Position numbers and translations under genes: made by a program. From Candidatus Poribacteria bacterium (GTDB lineage: Bacteria; Poribacteria; WGA-4E; PCPOR2b), in assembly GCA_003635265.1 (NCBI GenBank), contig PYIZ01000033.1, positions 165,846-229,845 of the forward strand: a DNA stretch of 64,000 nucleotides. The letters are read 5' to 3'. A model generated the notes under the pieces. It was not told the DNA's origin and ran no database searches. It saw only the letters and a program-made list of their open reading frames with translations. Each line of letters begins with the position of its first letter. The first letter of the stretch is position 1. Shown piece by piece: positions 8,106-16,017 of this stretch.

Positions 8106-9236
8106 ATGAAAAGGTTAAGAATAGCGGTAGTCGGGACGGGAGGCAGAGCGGGAGCACACCTGAGTACCCTCCCCAAGTTAGAACCGATTTATCAATTGGT
8201 TGGGGTCTGCGACATTGACAGTGAGCGCGCCACGGAGACCGCTCAACGGATGTCAGTCTCTGGATATACAGACCTTGAGACACTGATTGAGATGGAATCC
8301 CCGGATGTCCTCCTGATTACAGTGGGACCCGACGGGCACCACGTTATCACAGAGATTGCAGCGTCCCACGGCGTTCATGTCATCACAGAAACACCAATTT
8401 CGATAACCCTCCCATGTGCGGATCGGATGATTGATGCCGCCGCACAATACGGCACCAAGCTGGAAGTCGCTGAAAACGTCTGGCGCTGGCCCCATGAACG
8501 GCTCAAACGGAAGATTGTCGATGCCGGGTTGATTGGCGAGATTACCCACGCGCATCTCTGGTATACCTCCGGATCGTATCACGGTATGAATGCCATCCGG
8601 ACGCTCGTGCAAAGTGAAGCCGTGCACGTCATCGGCCATGCCAAGGAAGTTGGTGATAGTTCATGGGAGGTTGGGGTCGTCGAGTTTGAGAACGGTGTTT
8701 CGCTCATCTACGAACTACCGACGCGACGACGTGGCAACTATTGGGAGATCGATGGCACAGAAGGGTCAATCGTCGGTAACGAATTGCTGCTCTACCGCGA
8801 GACGGGAACGGAAACCTATCCCATTCAGACCGTCACCACAGATATGGATGGCGTGTTGGTGGTTGACCACGCTCGCGTTGATACCGATCCCCCGATAATC
8901 TGGGAAAACCCCTTAAAAGTATTTGGCTTAGAGAATGCGGACGATGTTGCACGTGGGGCAGAGCTGCACAGTATCTATCGAGCGATTGTTGAAGATGTTG
9001 AGCCGGAATATGGCGCGGTCAACGGACGCATAGACCAAGAGATTCTCATCGCGATTCGTGAATCTGCGCGAAACGGAGGAGAACCGATTGATCTGCCGTT
9101 GACCAAAATCACAGGGCACGAAGAAAAGCTGCACCGGGAGTACCGTGAAAGATACGGTGTTGACCCGTTTGATCCCATTGAAAAACAGAAAAGCATTCTG
9201 TTCCCACAGCGCGGAGTTGTGTGGGCAGTAAGATGA
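8106..9236 (+). CDS. Gfo/Idh/MocA family oxidoreductase (EKP motif reads ETP)
   Basis: 376 residues from the ATG with GAAGGGA just upstream; a TTG two codons earlier is less likely. The N-terminal Rossmann fold opens with IAVVGTGGRAG for NAD(P), and the C-terminal half is the Gfo/Idh alpha/beta sheet domain. The usual catalytic Lys of E-K-P is replaced: residues 95-97 are Glu-Thr-Pro in VHVITETPIS. Family members oxidise or reduce sugars and cyclitols. The next gene, 18 bases on, encodes a sialidase-like protein, so a role in sugar breakdown is a fair inference, but the missing Lys leaves catalysis uncertain. Confidence 0.88.
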   Translation: MKRLRIAVVGTGGRAGAHLSTLPKLEPIYQLVGVCDIDSERATETAQRMSVSGYTDLETLIEMESPDVLLITVGPDGHHVITEIAASHGVHVITETPISITLPCADRMIDAAAQYGTKLEVAENVWRWPHERLKRKIVDAGLIGEITHAHLWYTSGSYHGMNAIRTLVQSEAVHVIGHAKEVGDSSWEVGVVEFENGVSLIYELPTRRRGNYWEIDGTEGSIVGNELLLYRETGTETYPIQTVTTDMDGVLVVDHARVDTDPPIIWENPLKVFGLENADDVARGAELHSIYRAIVEDVEPEYGAVNGRIDQEILIAIRESARNGGEPIDLPLTKITGHEEKLHREYRERYGVDPFDPIEKQKSILFPQRGVVWAVR

Positions 9237-9254
9237 AAAAGGAAGGAGAGTAGC

Positions 9255-10388
9255 ATGAGTTGGCAAGTTGCAGACCGCATGACAATATATCACGAATCAG
9301 GTATGTATGCCCTGAGTCCTACCGTGACACGTACGCCTTCTGGCAGCCTGTTGGTAACATTCCAGAGAGCAACCCATCTGGGATATTCCCATCATGAGCA
9401 TCCGCTTTTTAATGTGCAGGCGTGCCGATCCGAGGACGAAGGGCAAACTTGGAGCGGGCCCCACCTTGTAACCGTCGATCCACGCGGTGGGGTTATGGAT
9501 CGTGGCGTCCACACCCTTCCGGACGGCAGCATCTTTCTACACTCATCCTGCACCGAGTTGGTTCCTGCGGAGGATGCGGTGGAGCATGGAGGGAGTTGGG
9601 TCGTACAGCACGGTAAACCGTTCTGGGTACGATCACGCGATGACGGGCATACTTGGAGTGCTCCTGTACGTTTTCCGCCTCTACCTGACGCGGTCTGGGG
9701 GCATCCTGCCCAGCATTCAGGGGTCAGCCGCAGCGGTCTGTTGGTAATGCCGGATGGACGATTACTGATGCCGAGCAAGGCAACCGACCCCACCACCGAC
9801 GAGTTCCGTTACTTTGGTATGATGCGCGTATCGAAGGATATGGGAGAGACATGGGAATACGGTGGACGGATTGCCGAAGATCCGGTTGCCCATTTCAGCG
9901 AACCGACGATCCACCGGACACCGAGTGGTCGCATTTTAGTGCTGTTTCGGTGTCATCCGGGGCGATTGGGACCCGACATCGTTCGGGATCAGGGGTTTGA
10001 AGGTCCCTTCAAAGACGATCCGGCGTTCGTTGGTCGTCTTCTCGTGTTAGTTTATTCTGACGACGATGGAGAAACATGGTCGCCGTGGCGTCCAACCACG
10101 GTTCACGGCAGCCCCGGTCACATGCTTGGCTTGAGGGATGGGCGCATTTTTCTCACAGTAGGAACTCGATGGGAGGGACAGCGCGGATGCGTGGGTAAGG
10201 TGTTAGATCCTGAAGGGAGCGATTTAGATACTGCACCTGAGTTTGTGATTGAGGACAAGGGGTTGAGCGCAGACTGCGGCTATCCTTGGTCGGTGGAGCT
10301 CAATGATGGACGGGTACTCGTCGCCTACTGGCACCATTACCCCGACAATCACCGAGGCATCGAAGGGGCAATCCTCGAAGAAGTTTAA
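9255..10388 (+). CDS. sialidase-like (Asp-box/BNR repeat) six-bladed propeller protein
   Basis: 377 residues with at least four Asp boxes of the form S-x-D-x-G-x-T-W: SEDEGQTWS, SRDDGHTWS, SKDMGETWE and SDDDGETWS. This spacing marks a six-bladed beta-propeller of the exo-alpha-sialidase superfamily. No signal peptide is present, so it would act in the cytoplasm unless exported by another route. Asp boxes are structural; substrate cannot be fixed from them. It follows the Gfo/Idh gene closely with GGAAGGAG before the start and is probably co-transcribed. A second, divergent family member lies at 11485-12546 on the other strand. Confidence 0.85.
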   Translation: MSWQVADRMTIYHESGMYALSPTVTRTPSGSLLVTFQRATHLGYSHHEHPLFNVQACRSEDEGQTWSGPHLVTVDPRGGVMDRGVHTLPDGSIFLHSSCTELVPAEDAVEHGGSWVVQHGKPFWVRSRDDGHTWSAPVRFPPLPDAVWGHPAQHSGVSRSGLLVMPDGRLLMPSKATDPTTDEFRYFGMMRVSKDMGETWEYGGRIAEDPVAHFSEPTIHRTPSGRILVLFRCHPGRLGPDIVRDQGFEGPFKDDPAFVGRLLVLVYSDDDGETWSPWRPTTVHGSPGHMLGLRDGRIFLTVGTRWEGQRGCVGKVLDPEGSDLDTAPEFVIEDKGLSADCGYPWSVELNDGRVLVAYWHHYPDNHRGIEGAILEEV

Positions 10389-10519
10389 GGCATGTTGACA
10401 TTTCACAGCACGTAGATTGGGTTGAACGGTTAGATGCGAATCACTGTCAACTACGATACGGTTTCGTCTTTCAATAGCAGCCATTTGTAGATGGATTTAG
10501 TGAAACCCGACACCAAACT

Positions 10520-11329
10520 TCAAGGAGTGCCGGGCTTGACCCAGCAATGGAATGCTTGAAAATCTCCTTTCTCCTCAAATCCCAACTTTCGGGCAAGTGC
10601 ATTGGACGCTAAATTTTCTGGGCTACAGTGCCACACAGGGATTAAACCTTTCGCAGCGCACTTCTCAATGAAAGCACCAGTGACCAGAGTCGCGAAGCCA
10701 CGCTCTCTAAACTCGTCCGCCGTTGCGACTGAAATATCGCGCAGTCCATTGCCAGCAATAAGTGAACAGCAGATACTAACAACTTCATCCTCTTGAAGAA
10801 GGCAGAATCCAAGTTCTTTTGAGATTGGGTTATTATCTATCCAAGACTGGGTATGGCTTATAGACGGATTGACCTGAATTGCAAGTTTCTGGCGCACTAT
10901 TTCACCTATTGATTTTAAGCAGAAACCCCTTGGTATTTTCTCTTTCCAGTTTGTGTGAGAAAAACGGGTGGGATTGAAATTATAAGATCTCATTGTTCGC
11001 TGCGTCGCACGAGCGGGCAGAATCATCTTCAGTTTTTCCTCCCAATCCGACGGATAGAAAAACAGGTGAAAAGAGTCCATTCCACCCATTTCCTCAAACA
11101 GTAGGTGTTCCAGTGAATTGCTGAATTGTGTATCAGCCGGGTCTCCAGCAAGATAGTAATGGCCACCGTGGCTACAGACGAGTGCAGCAGTCGGTTCTTG
11201 GTGCCGGTCGACAAAAATAGTGCCCGGTTCATTTCCCTCAATCACTGAATATGGGATAGGGGCGTACAATTGGACATCTCTAAACAGTGGTGCAACAAGC
11301 GCGAAGTCGTCAGGGTGAAGTGTTGGCAT
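10520..11329 (-). CDS. GNAT family N-acetyltransferase
   Basis: 269 residues. The C-terminal half has the acetyl-CoA-binding core of GNAT enzymes: ISVATADEFRERGFATLVTGAFIEKCAAKGL gives the β4 strand, the R-G-x-A pyrophosphate loop and the following helix, and NALARKLGFEEKG completes the fold. The N-terminal half is a separate domain often found in GNAT-type proteins annotated PF12746. Substrate unknown. It is convergent with the sialidase-like gene upstream and stands alone. Confidence 0.8.
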   Translation of the reverse strand: MPTLHPDDFALVAPLFRDVQLYAPIPYSVIEGNEPGTIFVDRHQEPTAALVCSHGGHYYLAGDPADTQFSNSLEHLLFEEMGGMDSFHLFFYPSDWEEKLKMILPARATQRTMRSYNFNPTRFSHTNWKEKIPRGFCLKSIGEIVRQKLAIQVNPSISHTQSWIDNNPISKELGFCLLQEDEVVSICCSLIAGNGLRDISVATADEFRERGFATLVTGAFIEKCAAKGLIPVWHCSPENLASNALARKLGFEEKGDFQAFHCWVKPGTP

Positions 11330-11411
11330 AATTGGTTAGTTCTTTTTATAGTGTGTTGTTAACAGGACTTACGCAAATTTAGCACACAAGGGGTAGATTT
11401 TTTATTTTTAA

Positions 11412-11441
11412 CCCTCTAAATCCCCCTTATCAGGGGGACTT
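11412..11441. repeat. 30-bp dispersed repeat, copy 1 (paired with 62011-62040)
   Basis: Contains the dyad TCCCCCT TAT CAGGGGGA, with the core CCCCCTTATCAGGGGG. It matches the reverse complement of 62011-62040 at 29 of 30 positions. It lies between two leftward genes, in a spacer that also contains T-rich runs. The pairing of two near-identical copies 50 kb apart marks a mobile or REP-like repeat. Confidence 0.85.
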
Positions 11442-11484
11442 ATGAACGCTAGTTAAATAAAAAAATGCGTTTCTGCTGTTTGGT

Positions 11485-12546
11485 TCACCAGTCAACATGT
11501 AGTTTCGTCCAGCGGACGCCGAAAGGTCCGTCCTCCTGACACCAATGCGTTGCCAGATATGTCCCATCCTGCAATCGAATCGCTGTCGGGAAACCGAACA
11601 TGAAGCTATATAGCTCCTCCACACCGGAGTCTATATCCTCCGGTCGCTGACGCGTGGTTCCGGCATTGTACAATATATCCTCGTAATGGAGGGTCCACGC
11701 TTCATCTGTAAACGTGACCAGACACATCACGATAGCCTGCTCTCCGTAACGCCGATTGTAGAGTACCAACAGTCGGTCGTCGCCAAGTGGAATGGGAGTC
11801 ATCGTCTGCCCTTGGATACCTGTCGAATGCGGCGGACTCCACGTTACGCCACCATCATGCGAAAGCGTGAAGCTATCCGGTAGATCAACCACATCGCCCA
11901 AAGTCACAGTCCAGCAAACACCCATAACATAGTCCGGAGCGATCTCCGTAAACTTCTGTTCAAAGTAGCCATGCTTTCCGTTAGGATCTTGGAATGCGAC
12001 AGTGTGTCGCCAAGTCTGTCCTCCATCGTCGGAGATAGCGAGCAAAACCTGCTCTCCCAGACGCTGTTGGGACGGAAGGGTTGCCGCCGGTGCCAAGAGA
12101 CGTCCAGAAGCAAGCGGCAGCACCCCATGAGAAATCTCCAAAGGGCAGTCTGCTGGCATAGGCACCACTTGTGGGGCTGACCATGTATGCCCACCATCTG
12201 TGGATCGGCAGAGTACCGGCTCGTTGCGCCCCTCGCCGAATTTTTCTTCAGGTAGGCGATAGCTACGTGCCCCGTAGGCGAAAACGGTCTCACCATCGGC
12301 GGAGCGTGAGAGCTTGAGTGCGCTGGTTGCATCAGGATTTCGCGCTAGCGGCAAAATGGTTCCTTCTAGTGCCCATGTTACGCCGCCGTCGGTGGAGCGC
12401 GCCCAGTCTGTGCCGCCGTGGACGTTTGGGCCGCCTCCGACATTGAACGAACAGAGGATGTCGCCGTTCGGCAATTGTACGGCTTGGGGAAACGCTGAAT
12501 CGCGCCTATCTATCCAACCTGTATCAAGAATTTCAATCGAGGGCAT
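11485..12546 (-). CDS. sialidase-like (Asp-box) propeller protein
   Basis: 353 residues starting with an ATG behind AAGGAG. Asp boxes are visible as RSTDGGVTW, RSTDGGHTWS, ISDDGGQTWR and LSHDGGVTWS. An Arg-rich start (GWIDRRDSAFPQ) resembles the region carrying the first triad Arg of sialidases. No signal peptide. It shares the fold with the 9255-10388 protein but little sequence beyond the Asp boxes, so it is not a recent duplicate. It would remove sialic-acid-like or other terminal sugars, an inference from the fold only. Confidence 0.82.
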   Translation of the reverse strand: MPSIEILDTGWIDRRDSAFPQAVQLPNGDILCSFNVGGGPNVHGGTDWARSTDGGVTWALEGTILPLARNPDATSALKLSRSADGETVFAYGARSYRLPEEKFGEGRNEPVLCRSTDGGHTWSAPQVVPMPADCPLEISHGVLPLASGRLLAPAATLPSQQRLGEQVLLAISDDGGQTWRHTVAFQDPNGKHGYFEQKFTEIAPDYVMGVCWTVTLGDVVDLPDSFTLSHDGGVTWSPPHSTGIQGQTMTPIPLGDDRLLVLYNRRYGEQAIVMCLVTFTDEAWTLHYEDILYNAGTTRQRPEDIDSGVEELYSFMFGFPTAIRLQDGTYLATHWCQEDGPFGVRWTKLHVDW

Positions 12547-12689
12547 GGTATACTCCTTTATTACAACATTAATCCTTTATCGCAACATTAATTCATTAAG
12601 TAATTCGTGTGAGGTAGAAGAACAGAAGGAAAACAGGATTGGCTGATGTCAAGAAGTTGTGCAACAGAAACCGATTGAGTTCATTAGTT

Positions 12690-12737
12690 CACTAGTTTAT
12701 CAATAAACCAATAGTGTTCACGTTTTACGTTTCACGC
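12690..12737. repeat. hairpin plus heptamer-family repeat in spacer
   Basis: CACTA-GTTTAT (12690-12700) pairs with ATAAAC (12703-12708) and, after a three-base bulge, TAGTG (12712-12716). Directly next to it is TTCACGTTTTACGTTTCACGC (split here as TTCACG-TTTTACG-TTTCACGC, 12717-12737), a member of the CGTTTCA/CGTTTTA family. It lies between the leftward sialidase-like and M19 genes. Confidence 0.6.
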
Positions 12738-12776
12738 TATCTGCATTTTGTGCTTTTTTTGACATAAGCCACAGGA

Positions 12777-13781
12777 TTATACCTCCCACACCTGACGAAA
12801 GAGACGGAGCCAATTGCCGCCCAAAATTTTGGTTGTGTCCATCTCGCTGTATCCGCGTCGGAGCAATTCACCGGCAAGGTTCGGAAACTTGTCGGGCGTC
12901 TCCATATTTTTGGGATGGATCAGCGGATCCGGATAGACAATGGGACGCTCTTGGTATTTCGTTCCTTGCTGGGAGAAAATCCAATCGAAGAACACTTTGG
13001 GTTGATCTTGGGTATAGTCCGTGCCAATTCCGACATGGTCAATCCCCACACGCTGCACGAGGTCATCTATAGCGTCTACATAGTCCGCGAGCGTTGCGTC
13101 AAATGTATTTTCAAAGAAAGCTGGGAACGCATTCGCGCCGATGACACCGCCCTTTTCAGCCAGTAGTGACAGTGCCTCATCGGTTTTGTTTCGCACATGG
13201 TTGACGAAAGCACGGGCGTTGGCATGAGTAATTGCCACCGGCTTTTCGGATAATTCGATCGCTTCCAGCGTTGTGCGGTCACCGACGTGGGACAGATCGA
13301 TCAGGATGCCCAAACGGTTCATTTGCCTGATGGCATCTACACCAAAATTAGTCAGTCCTTCGTCCCTGCGCTCATAGCAGCCGTTGCCGAGTAAGTTCCG
13401 TTCGTTATAGGTAATCTGGATAATGCGAACACCGAGCGCATGAAAGAGGTCAAGGCGAGAGAGATCATTCTCAATGGGGGAGGCGTTCTGCCACCCAAGT
13501 ATGATTCCCACCTTCCCCTCCTGCTTGGCTTGAAGGATATCATCTGATGTCTTGACAGGAATCAGAATATCATGGTATTCTCTGAACCGACGCAGCCATG
13601 CTGCTATATTGTCCATCGCCTGTGGGTAGTTCTCCCACACGGCACTCGTCGCATTGATAGCCGTGACTCCGCCGGTGTGCAAGCTTTGATACACGGCGGA
13701 ACTTTCCCAGTTACTGACATTCAGCGCGTCTATCACAATTGCTTCATCATAAATACGTTTTGCGATGTCTTCCTCTGACAT
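12777..13781 (-). CDS. membrane-dipeptidase (M19) family protein with half of the metal site missing
   Basis: 334 residues from the ATG behind GGAG; a TTG four codons earlier is less likely. The fold markers of renal-dipeptidase-type amidohydrolases are clear: MNRLGILIDLSHVGD with His165, AITHANARAF with His186, then HVRNKTDEALSLLAEKGGVIG and DHVGIGTDY. The first metal-binding motif, normally H-x-D near the N-terminus, reads DALNVSN (D18-N24), and the bridging Glu position reads GWQNA (about 96-100). The canonical binuclear zinc site is therefore incomplete, so a non-peptidase or mononuclear activity is possible. No signal peptide, unlike secreted M19 enzymes. Confidence 0.85.
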   Translation of the reverse strand: MSEEDIAKRIYDEAIVIDALNVSNWESSAVYQSLHTGGVTAINATSAVWENYPQAMDNIAAWLRRFREYHDILIPVKTSDDILQAKQEGKVGIILGWQNASPIENDLSRLDLFHALGVRIIQITYNERNLLGNGCYERRDEGLTNFGVDAIRQMNRLGILIDLSHVGDRTTLEAIELSEKPVAITHANARAFVNHVRNKTDEALSLLAEKGGVIGANAFPAFFENTFDATLADYVDAIDDLVQRVGIDHVGIGTDYTQDQPKVFFDWIFSQQGTKYQERPIVYPDPLIHPKNMETPDKFPNLAGELLRRGYSEMDTTKILGGNWLRLFRQVWEV

Positions 13782-13802
13782 ATTTTTCTCCAATCGCCTG
13801 TG

Positions 13803-13817
13803 TGACTTTGAAAGTCA
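13803..13817. promoter_or_regulatory. 15-bp dyad upstream of the M19-like gene
   Basis: TGACTTTGAAAGTCA is a perfect dyad around a central G, 22 bases upstream of the leftward M19-like start and within the divergent 220-base spacer shared with the rightward 14002 gene. Half-site-like AAAGTCAA recurs near 13861. An operator is possible; no regulator gene is adjacent. Confidence 0.35.
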
Positions 13818-14001
13818 ACAAAATTCCTTTGCCTAATCTATTTTGTCATTACCTAATCCGAAAGTCAAGAAATAGTCAAATCGTGTTTAACCGAAGTGGC
13901 GTAACAACGTCCAAGACAATATCCATTGTTGAGCAGATCGGTCTAAACCCTTTGCTTTGTCAGCAATGTCGATCTTAACTTGATGCAGGAGGAATCCTAC
14001 C

Positions 14002-14364
14002 ATGGGCGCCAATGCCATGCAGCTCTTGGAAGAATGTATTGAGCGGCTGAGAAAAGACAGGTTAACCGAAGCCCATCTGCGTGATTTGGGCTCAGTCATA
14101 ATGACAGACAATGCCAAACAGCAGCACTTGCTGTATTTGCAAACCGCGACCACCGCAGTGACTTCTGAGGTAATTGGGATGCTGATGGTCAAGGATGGAG
14201 CGGTTTCGGATGGACCCTTCGATTACGCCGATTGGCCCTACAAAACCGTTCTGGACGCTATCAACGAAGGTTGGCGGGTTATCCGGTTCCCGGTTCAGTT
14301 GCCGGTCGGTCACACCCAAGACACACATATCACCTGTGAATTCATCCTCGAAAAATGGGAGTAA
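14002..14364 (+). CDS. conserved-looking hypothetical protein, 120 aa
   Basis: Start behind a strong AGGAGG. An N-terminal helical segment (MQLLEECIERLRKDRLTEAHLRDLG) is followed by a compact alpha/beta part rich in Trp and Tyr (DYADWPYKTVLDAINEGWRVIRFP). No signal peptide, membrane helix or recognised motif. The stop is six bases before the next start, so it is probably co-translated with the PhyH dioxygenase. I do not recognise the family. Confidence 0.65.
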   Translation: MGANAMQLLEECIERLRKDRLTEAHLRDLGSVIMTDNAKQQHLLYLQTATTAVTSEVIGMLMVKDGAVSDGPFDYADWPYKTVLDAINEGWRVIRFPVQLPVGHTQDTHITCEFILEKWE

Positions 14365-14369
14365 ACCAA

Positions 14370-15206
14370 ATGACAACTGAGATACAACGTGCAGCAAGCG
14401 ATGTTAAGCCAACAATGACAGACCAAGCGGTGCTCGACTTCTGTAAAACAGGTCTTCTCACGCTTGAAGGAATAATCCCGGACGCAACCAATCGATGGGT
14501 GACCGAGTATCTGGACCAAGAGGGTGCCATCCCGAATGCGTTGGTCAGGGATCCGCGATACATTGAGGAGGTACTGCTACATCCGGAGGTCGCAGGCGCA
14601 ACGCGGTCGCTTCTCGGCGCGAATTTCCAACTGCCGGATTGGATGGCAAACCATCGTCTCGTGGGACCGATGCCGGCAAAACAGTGGCACGTAGACGGCG
14701 GTTCAGGGTTTGAGCGGTTGTGCAATCTGTTACAGGTATTCTATATCCCTCAATCAAACACCAAAGAGATGGGACCGACTCTATTTCTCCCGGGATCTCA
14801 TATCGTGCCGATTGCAAGGGAGGAACTAGATCACTTTGGTCACTTGGCGGGTCAAGCGGCAACGGTTGCACCGGCGGGTTCAGTCTTTTTTACCGCTTAT
14901 TCGATTTGGCACCGACAATCTGAGAAGATCGATCAGTCGACGCGCAATTTGCTGAAGTGGGAGTTTTGGCGAACGGTGCCACCCCAACGGGACTGGGTGG
15001 TAGACTCAAATTTCGATTTTGCCAATGCGGACTACTCTTATACAAACAGCTACCTTTGCGGTCCGACACGGAAATGGCAATCGGTGTTGCGGGTAGCAGA
15101 GATGTTCTACTGGCTCTGTGGAAAGAAGGATGAGTTCCACGTCGTTGGTGGGTCTGGTTGGCCCTTTAGTGCGTCGGATCCAGGGAGATGGGCAACGTTG
15201 CAATGA
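14370..15206 (+). CDS. phytanoyl-CoA dioxygenase (PhyH) family protein with intact H-x-D
   Basis: 278 residues from the ATG (MTTEIQRA); the ribosome site GGGAG overlaps the end of the preceding gene. The Fe(II)/2-oxoglutarate triad is complete: His107-Val-Asp109 in KQWHVDGG and His181 in SIWHRQSE, with Arg192 as the likely 2-oxoglutarate carboxylate ligand. The PGSH segment (141-144) is typical of PhyH. Such enzymes hydroxylate an unactivated carbon using O2. Substrate unknown. It differs clearly from the tandem pair at 20.8-22.5 kb, which lack the Asp. Confidence 0.87.
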   Translation: MTTEIQRAASDVKPTMTDQAVLDFCKTGLLTLEGIIPDATNRWVTEYLDQEGAIPNALVRDPRYIEEVLLHPEVAGATRSLLGANFQLPDWMANHRLVGPMPAKQWHVDGGSGFERLCNLLQVFYIPQSNTKEMGPTLFLPGSHIVPIAREELDHFGHLAGQAATVAPAGSVFFTAYSIWHRQSEKIDQSTRNLLKWEFWRTVPPQRDWVVDSNFDFANADYSYTNSYLCGPTRKWQSVLRVAEMFYWLCGKKDEFHVVGGSGWPFSASDPGRWATLQ

Positions 15207-15265
15207 AAGCCGATGTGACGATTATCACGCTATAATTATTCGCTTTTAGTCATTATCCGTTTTCT

Positions 15266-15353
15266 GCGTCTAACTACTATAGTCGTTTCTATGCAATTAG
15301 TAGTAAGGCTGATAACTACTAATTCCAGTGCAACGCATCAAGTAGTTATACGC
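15266..15353. repeat. 88-bp imperfect palindrome resembling an integron attC site
   Basis: GCGTCTAACTACT (15266-15278) pairs with AGTAGTTATACGC (15341-15353) at 12 of 13 positions. Inside, AATTAGTAGT (15295-15304) pairs perfectly with ACTACTAATT (15315-15324) around a ten-base loop. The left end contains GTCTAAC, which fits the attC inverse core RYYYAAC, and the right end GTTATAC, one mismatch from GTTRRRY. It directly precedes an AT-rich orphan gene. No integron integrase is in the window, so this may equally be a structured repeat. Confidence 0.5.
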
Positions 15354-15394
15354 TTTCACCCCGAAGGCGTCCAACGGCACATGAAAGGATAATC

Positions 15395-15955
15395 ATGTTA
15401 TACAGAAGAACAATCGACAAGCAGATTCTTAATATCAACGATATAAAGTATATCACGATGTTTCAATCACCATTATTCTCAGGGTATGGTGAATCCAAGC
15501 GAAATAAATTACCCCGAGCAGGCGTAAAAATGGAAGATGATAGCGTTGGAATAAGACAAGTATATCCTCCAAATGACTCTGAACTACTAGAAAATGAGCA
15601 GTGGCAGAGGATAAACTGGCAATTCAAGGATGAAGAAGACCATCTAAAACATTTGAGTGAAGATGAAGGTAAAAAAATATACTACATCATAGGAGCCTTA
15701 TTCCTATATGATAAAAATGATACGCTTGTTAAACCAGATATATACGTTCTCAAAAAACTCAGGGCAAAAAACCATGAAAAAGAATTTATAAAATACTTTG
15801 AGTGGGATCAACGATGGAGAAACCTAGATTGGATTTTACAAAATTGGCAAATACCAATATCCGCAATCATGGGTGGCATCATAGGATCCATCGTTGCTGT
15901 ATCAGGTAATATAGTAATAGAAATCATAAAGCGTGTATTCCCACCCTCACCCTAA
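15395..15955 (+). CDS. orphan AT-rich gene, possible C-terminal membrane anchor
   Basis: 186 residues, start behind AAAGGA. The base composition is visibly AT-richer than its neighbours (many AAA, ATA and GAA codons), which suggests transfer. The body is charged and Trp/Tyr-rich with no known motif; one hydrophobic helix (about residues 154-176, SAIMGGIIGSIVAVSGNIVI) precedes a short basic tail. It would be a cytoplasmic domain held at the membrane. It is flanked by two palindromes, and its stop codon lies within the second, the arrangement of an integron gene cassette. Confidence 0.65.
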   Translation: MLYRRTIDKQILNINDIKYITMFQSPLFSGYGESKRNKLPRAGVKMEDDSVGIRQVYPPNDSELLENEQWQRINWQFKDEEDHLKHLSEDEGKKIYYIIGALFLYDKNDTLVKPDIYVLKKLRAKNHEKEFIKYFEWDQRWRNLDWILQNWQIPISAIMGGIIGSIVAVSGNIVIEIIKRVFPPSP

Positions 15956-15996
15956 CGCTACCATCACGTTGCTCTGTAATTAATAGTTAGCGTAGG
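15951..15996. repeat. second attC-like palindrome at the stop of the orphan gene
   Basis: CCTAACGCTA (15951-15960) pairs with TAGCGTAGG (15988-15996), giving a nine-base stem with one bulged A. The TAA stop of the orphan gene is inside the left arm. An unpaired base in the stem and overlap with the stop fit attC design, but the core-site consensus is weaker than at the upstream palindrome. A small separate hairpin (ATGAAT/ATTCAT, 16000-16015) follows, between the convergent genes. Confidence 0.4.
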
Positions 15997-16017
15997 CGGA
16001 TGAATCTATATTCATAA

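Noticed and set aside
11350..11460. Part of a CRISPR array or tandem repeat
   Set aside because: Only one copy of the dyad is present locally; its partner is 50 kb away in reverse orientation.
12833..13282. Short frames opposite and within the M19-like gene
   Set aside because: They have no family features; the leftward frame carries all the conserved M19 segments.
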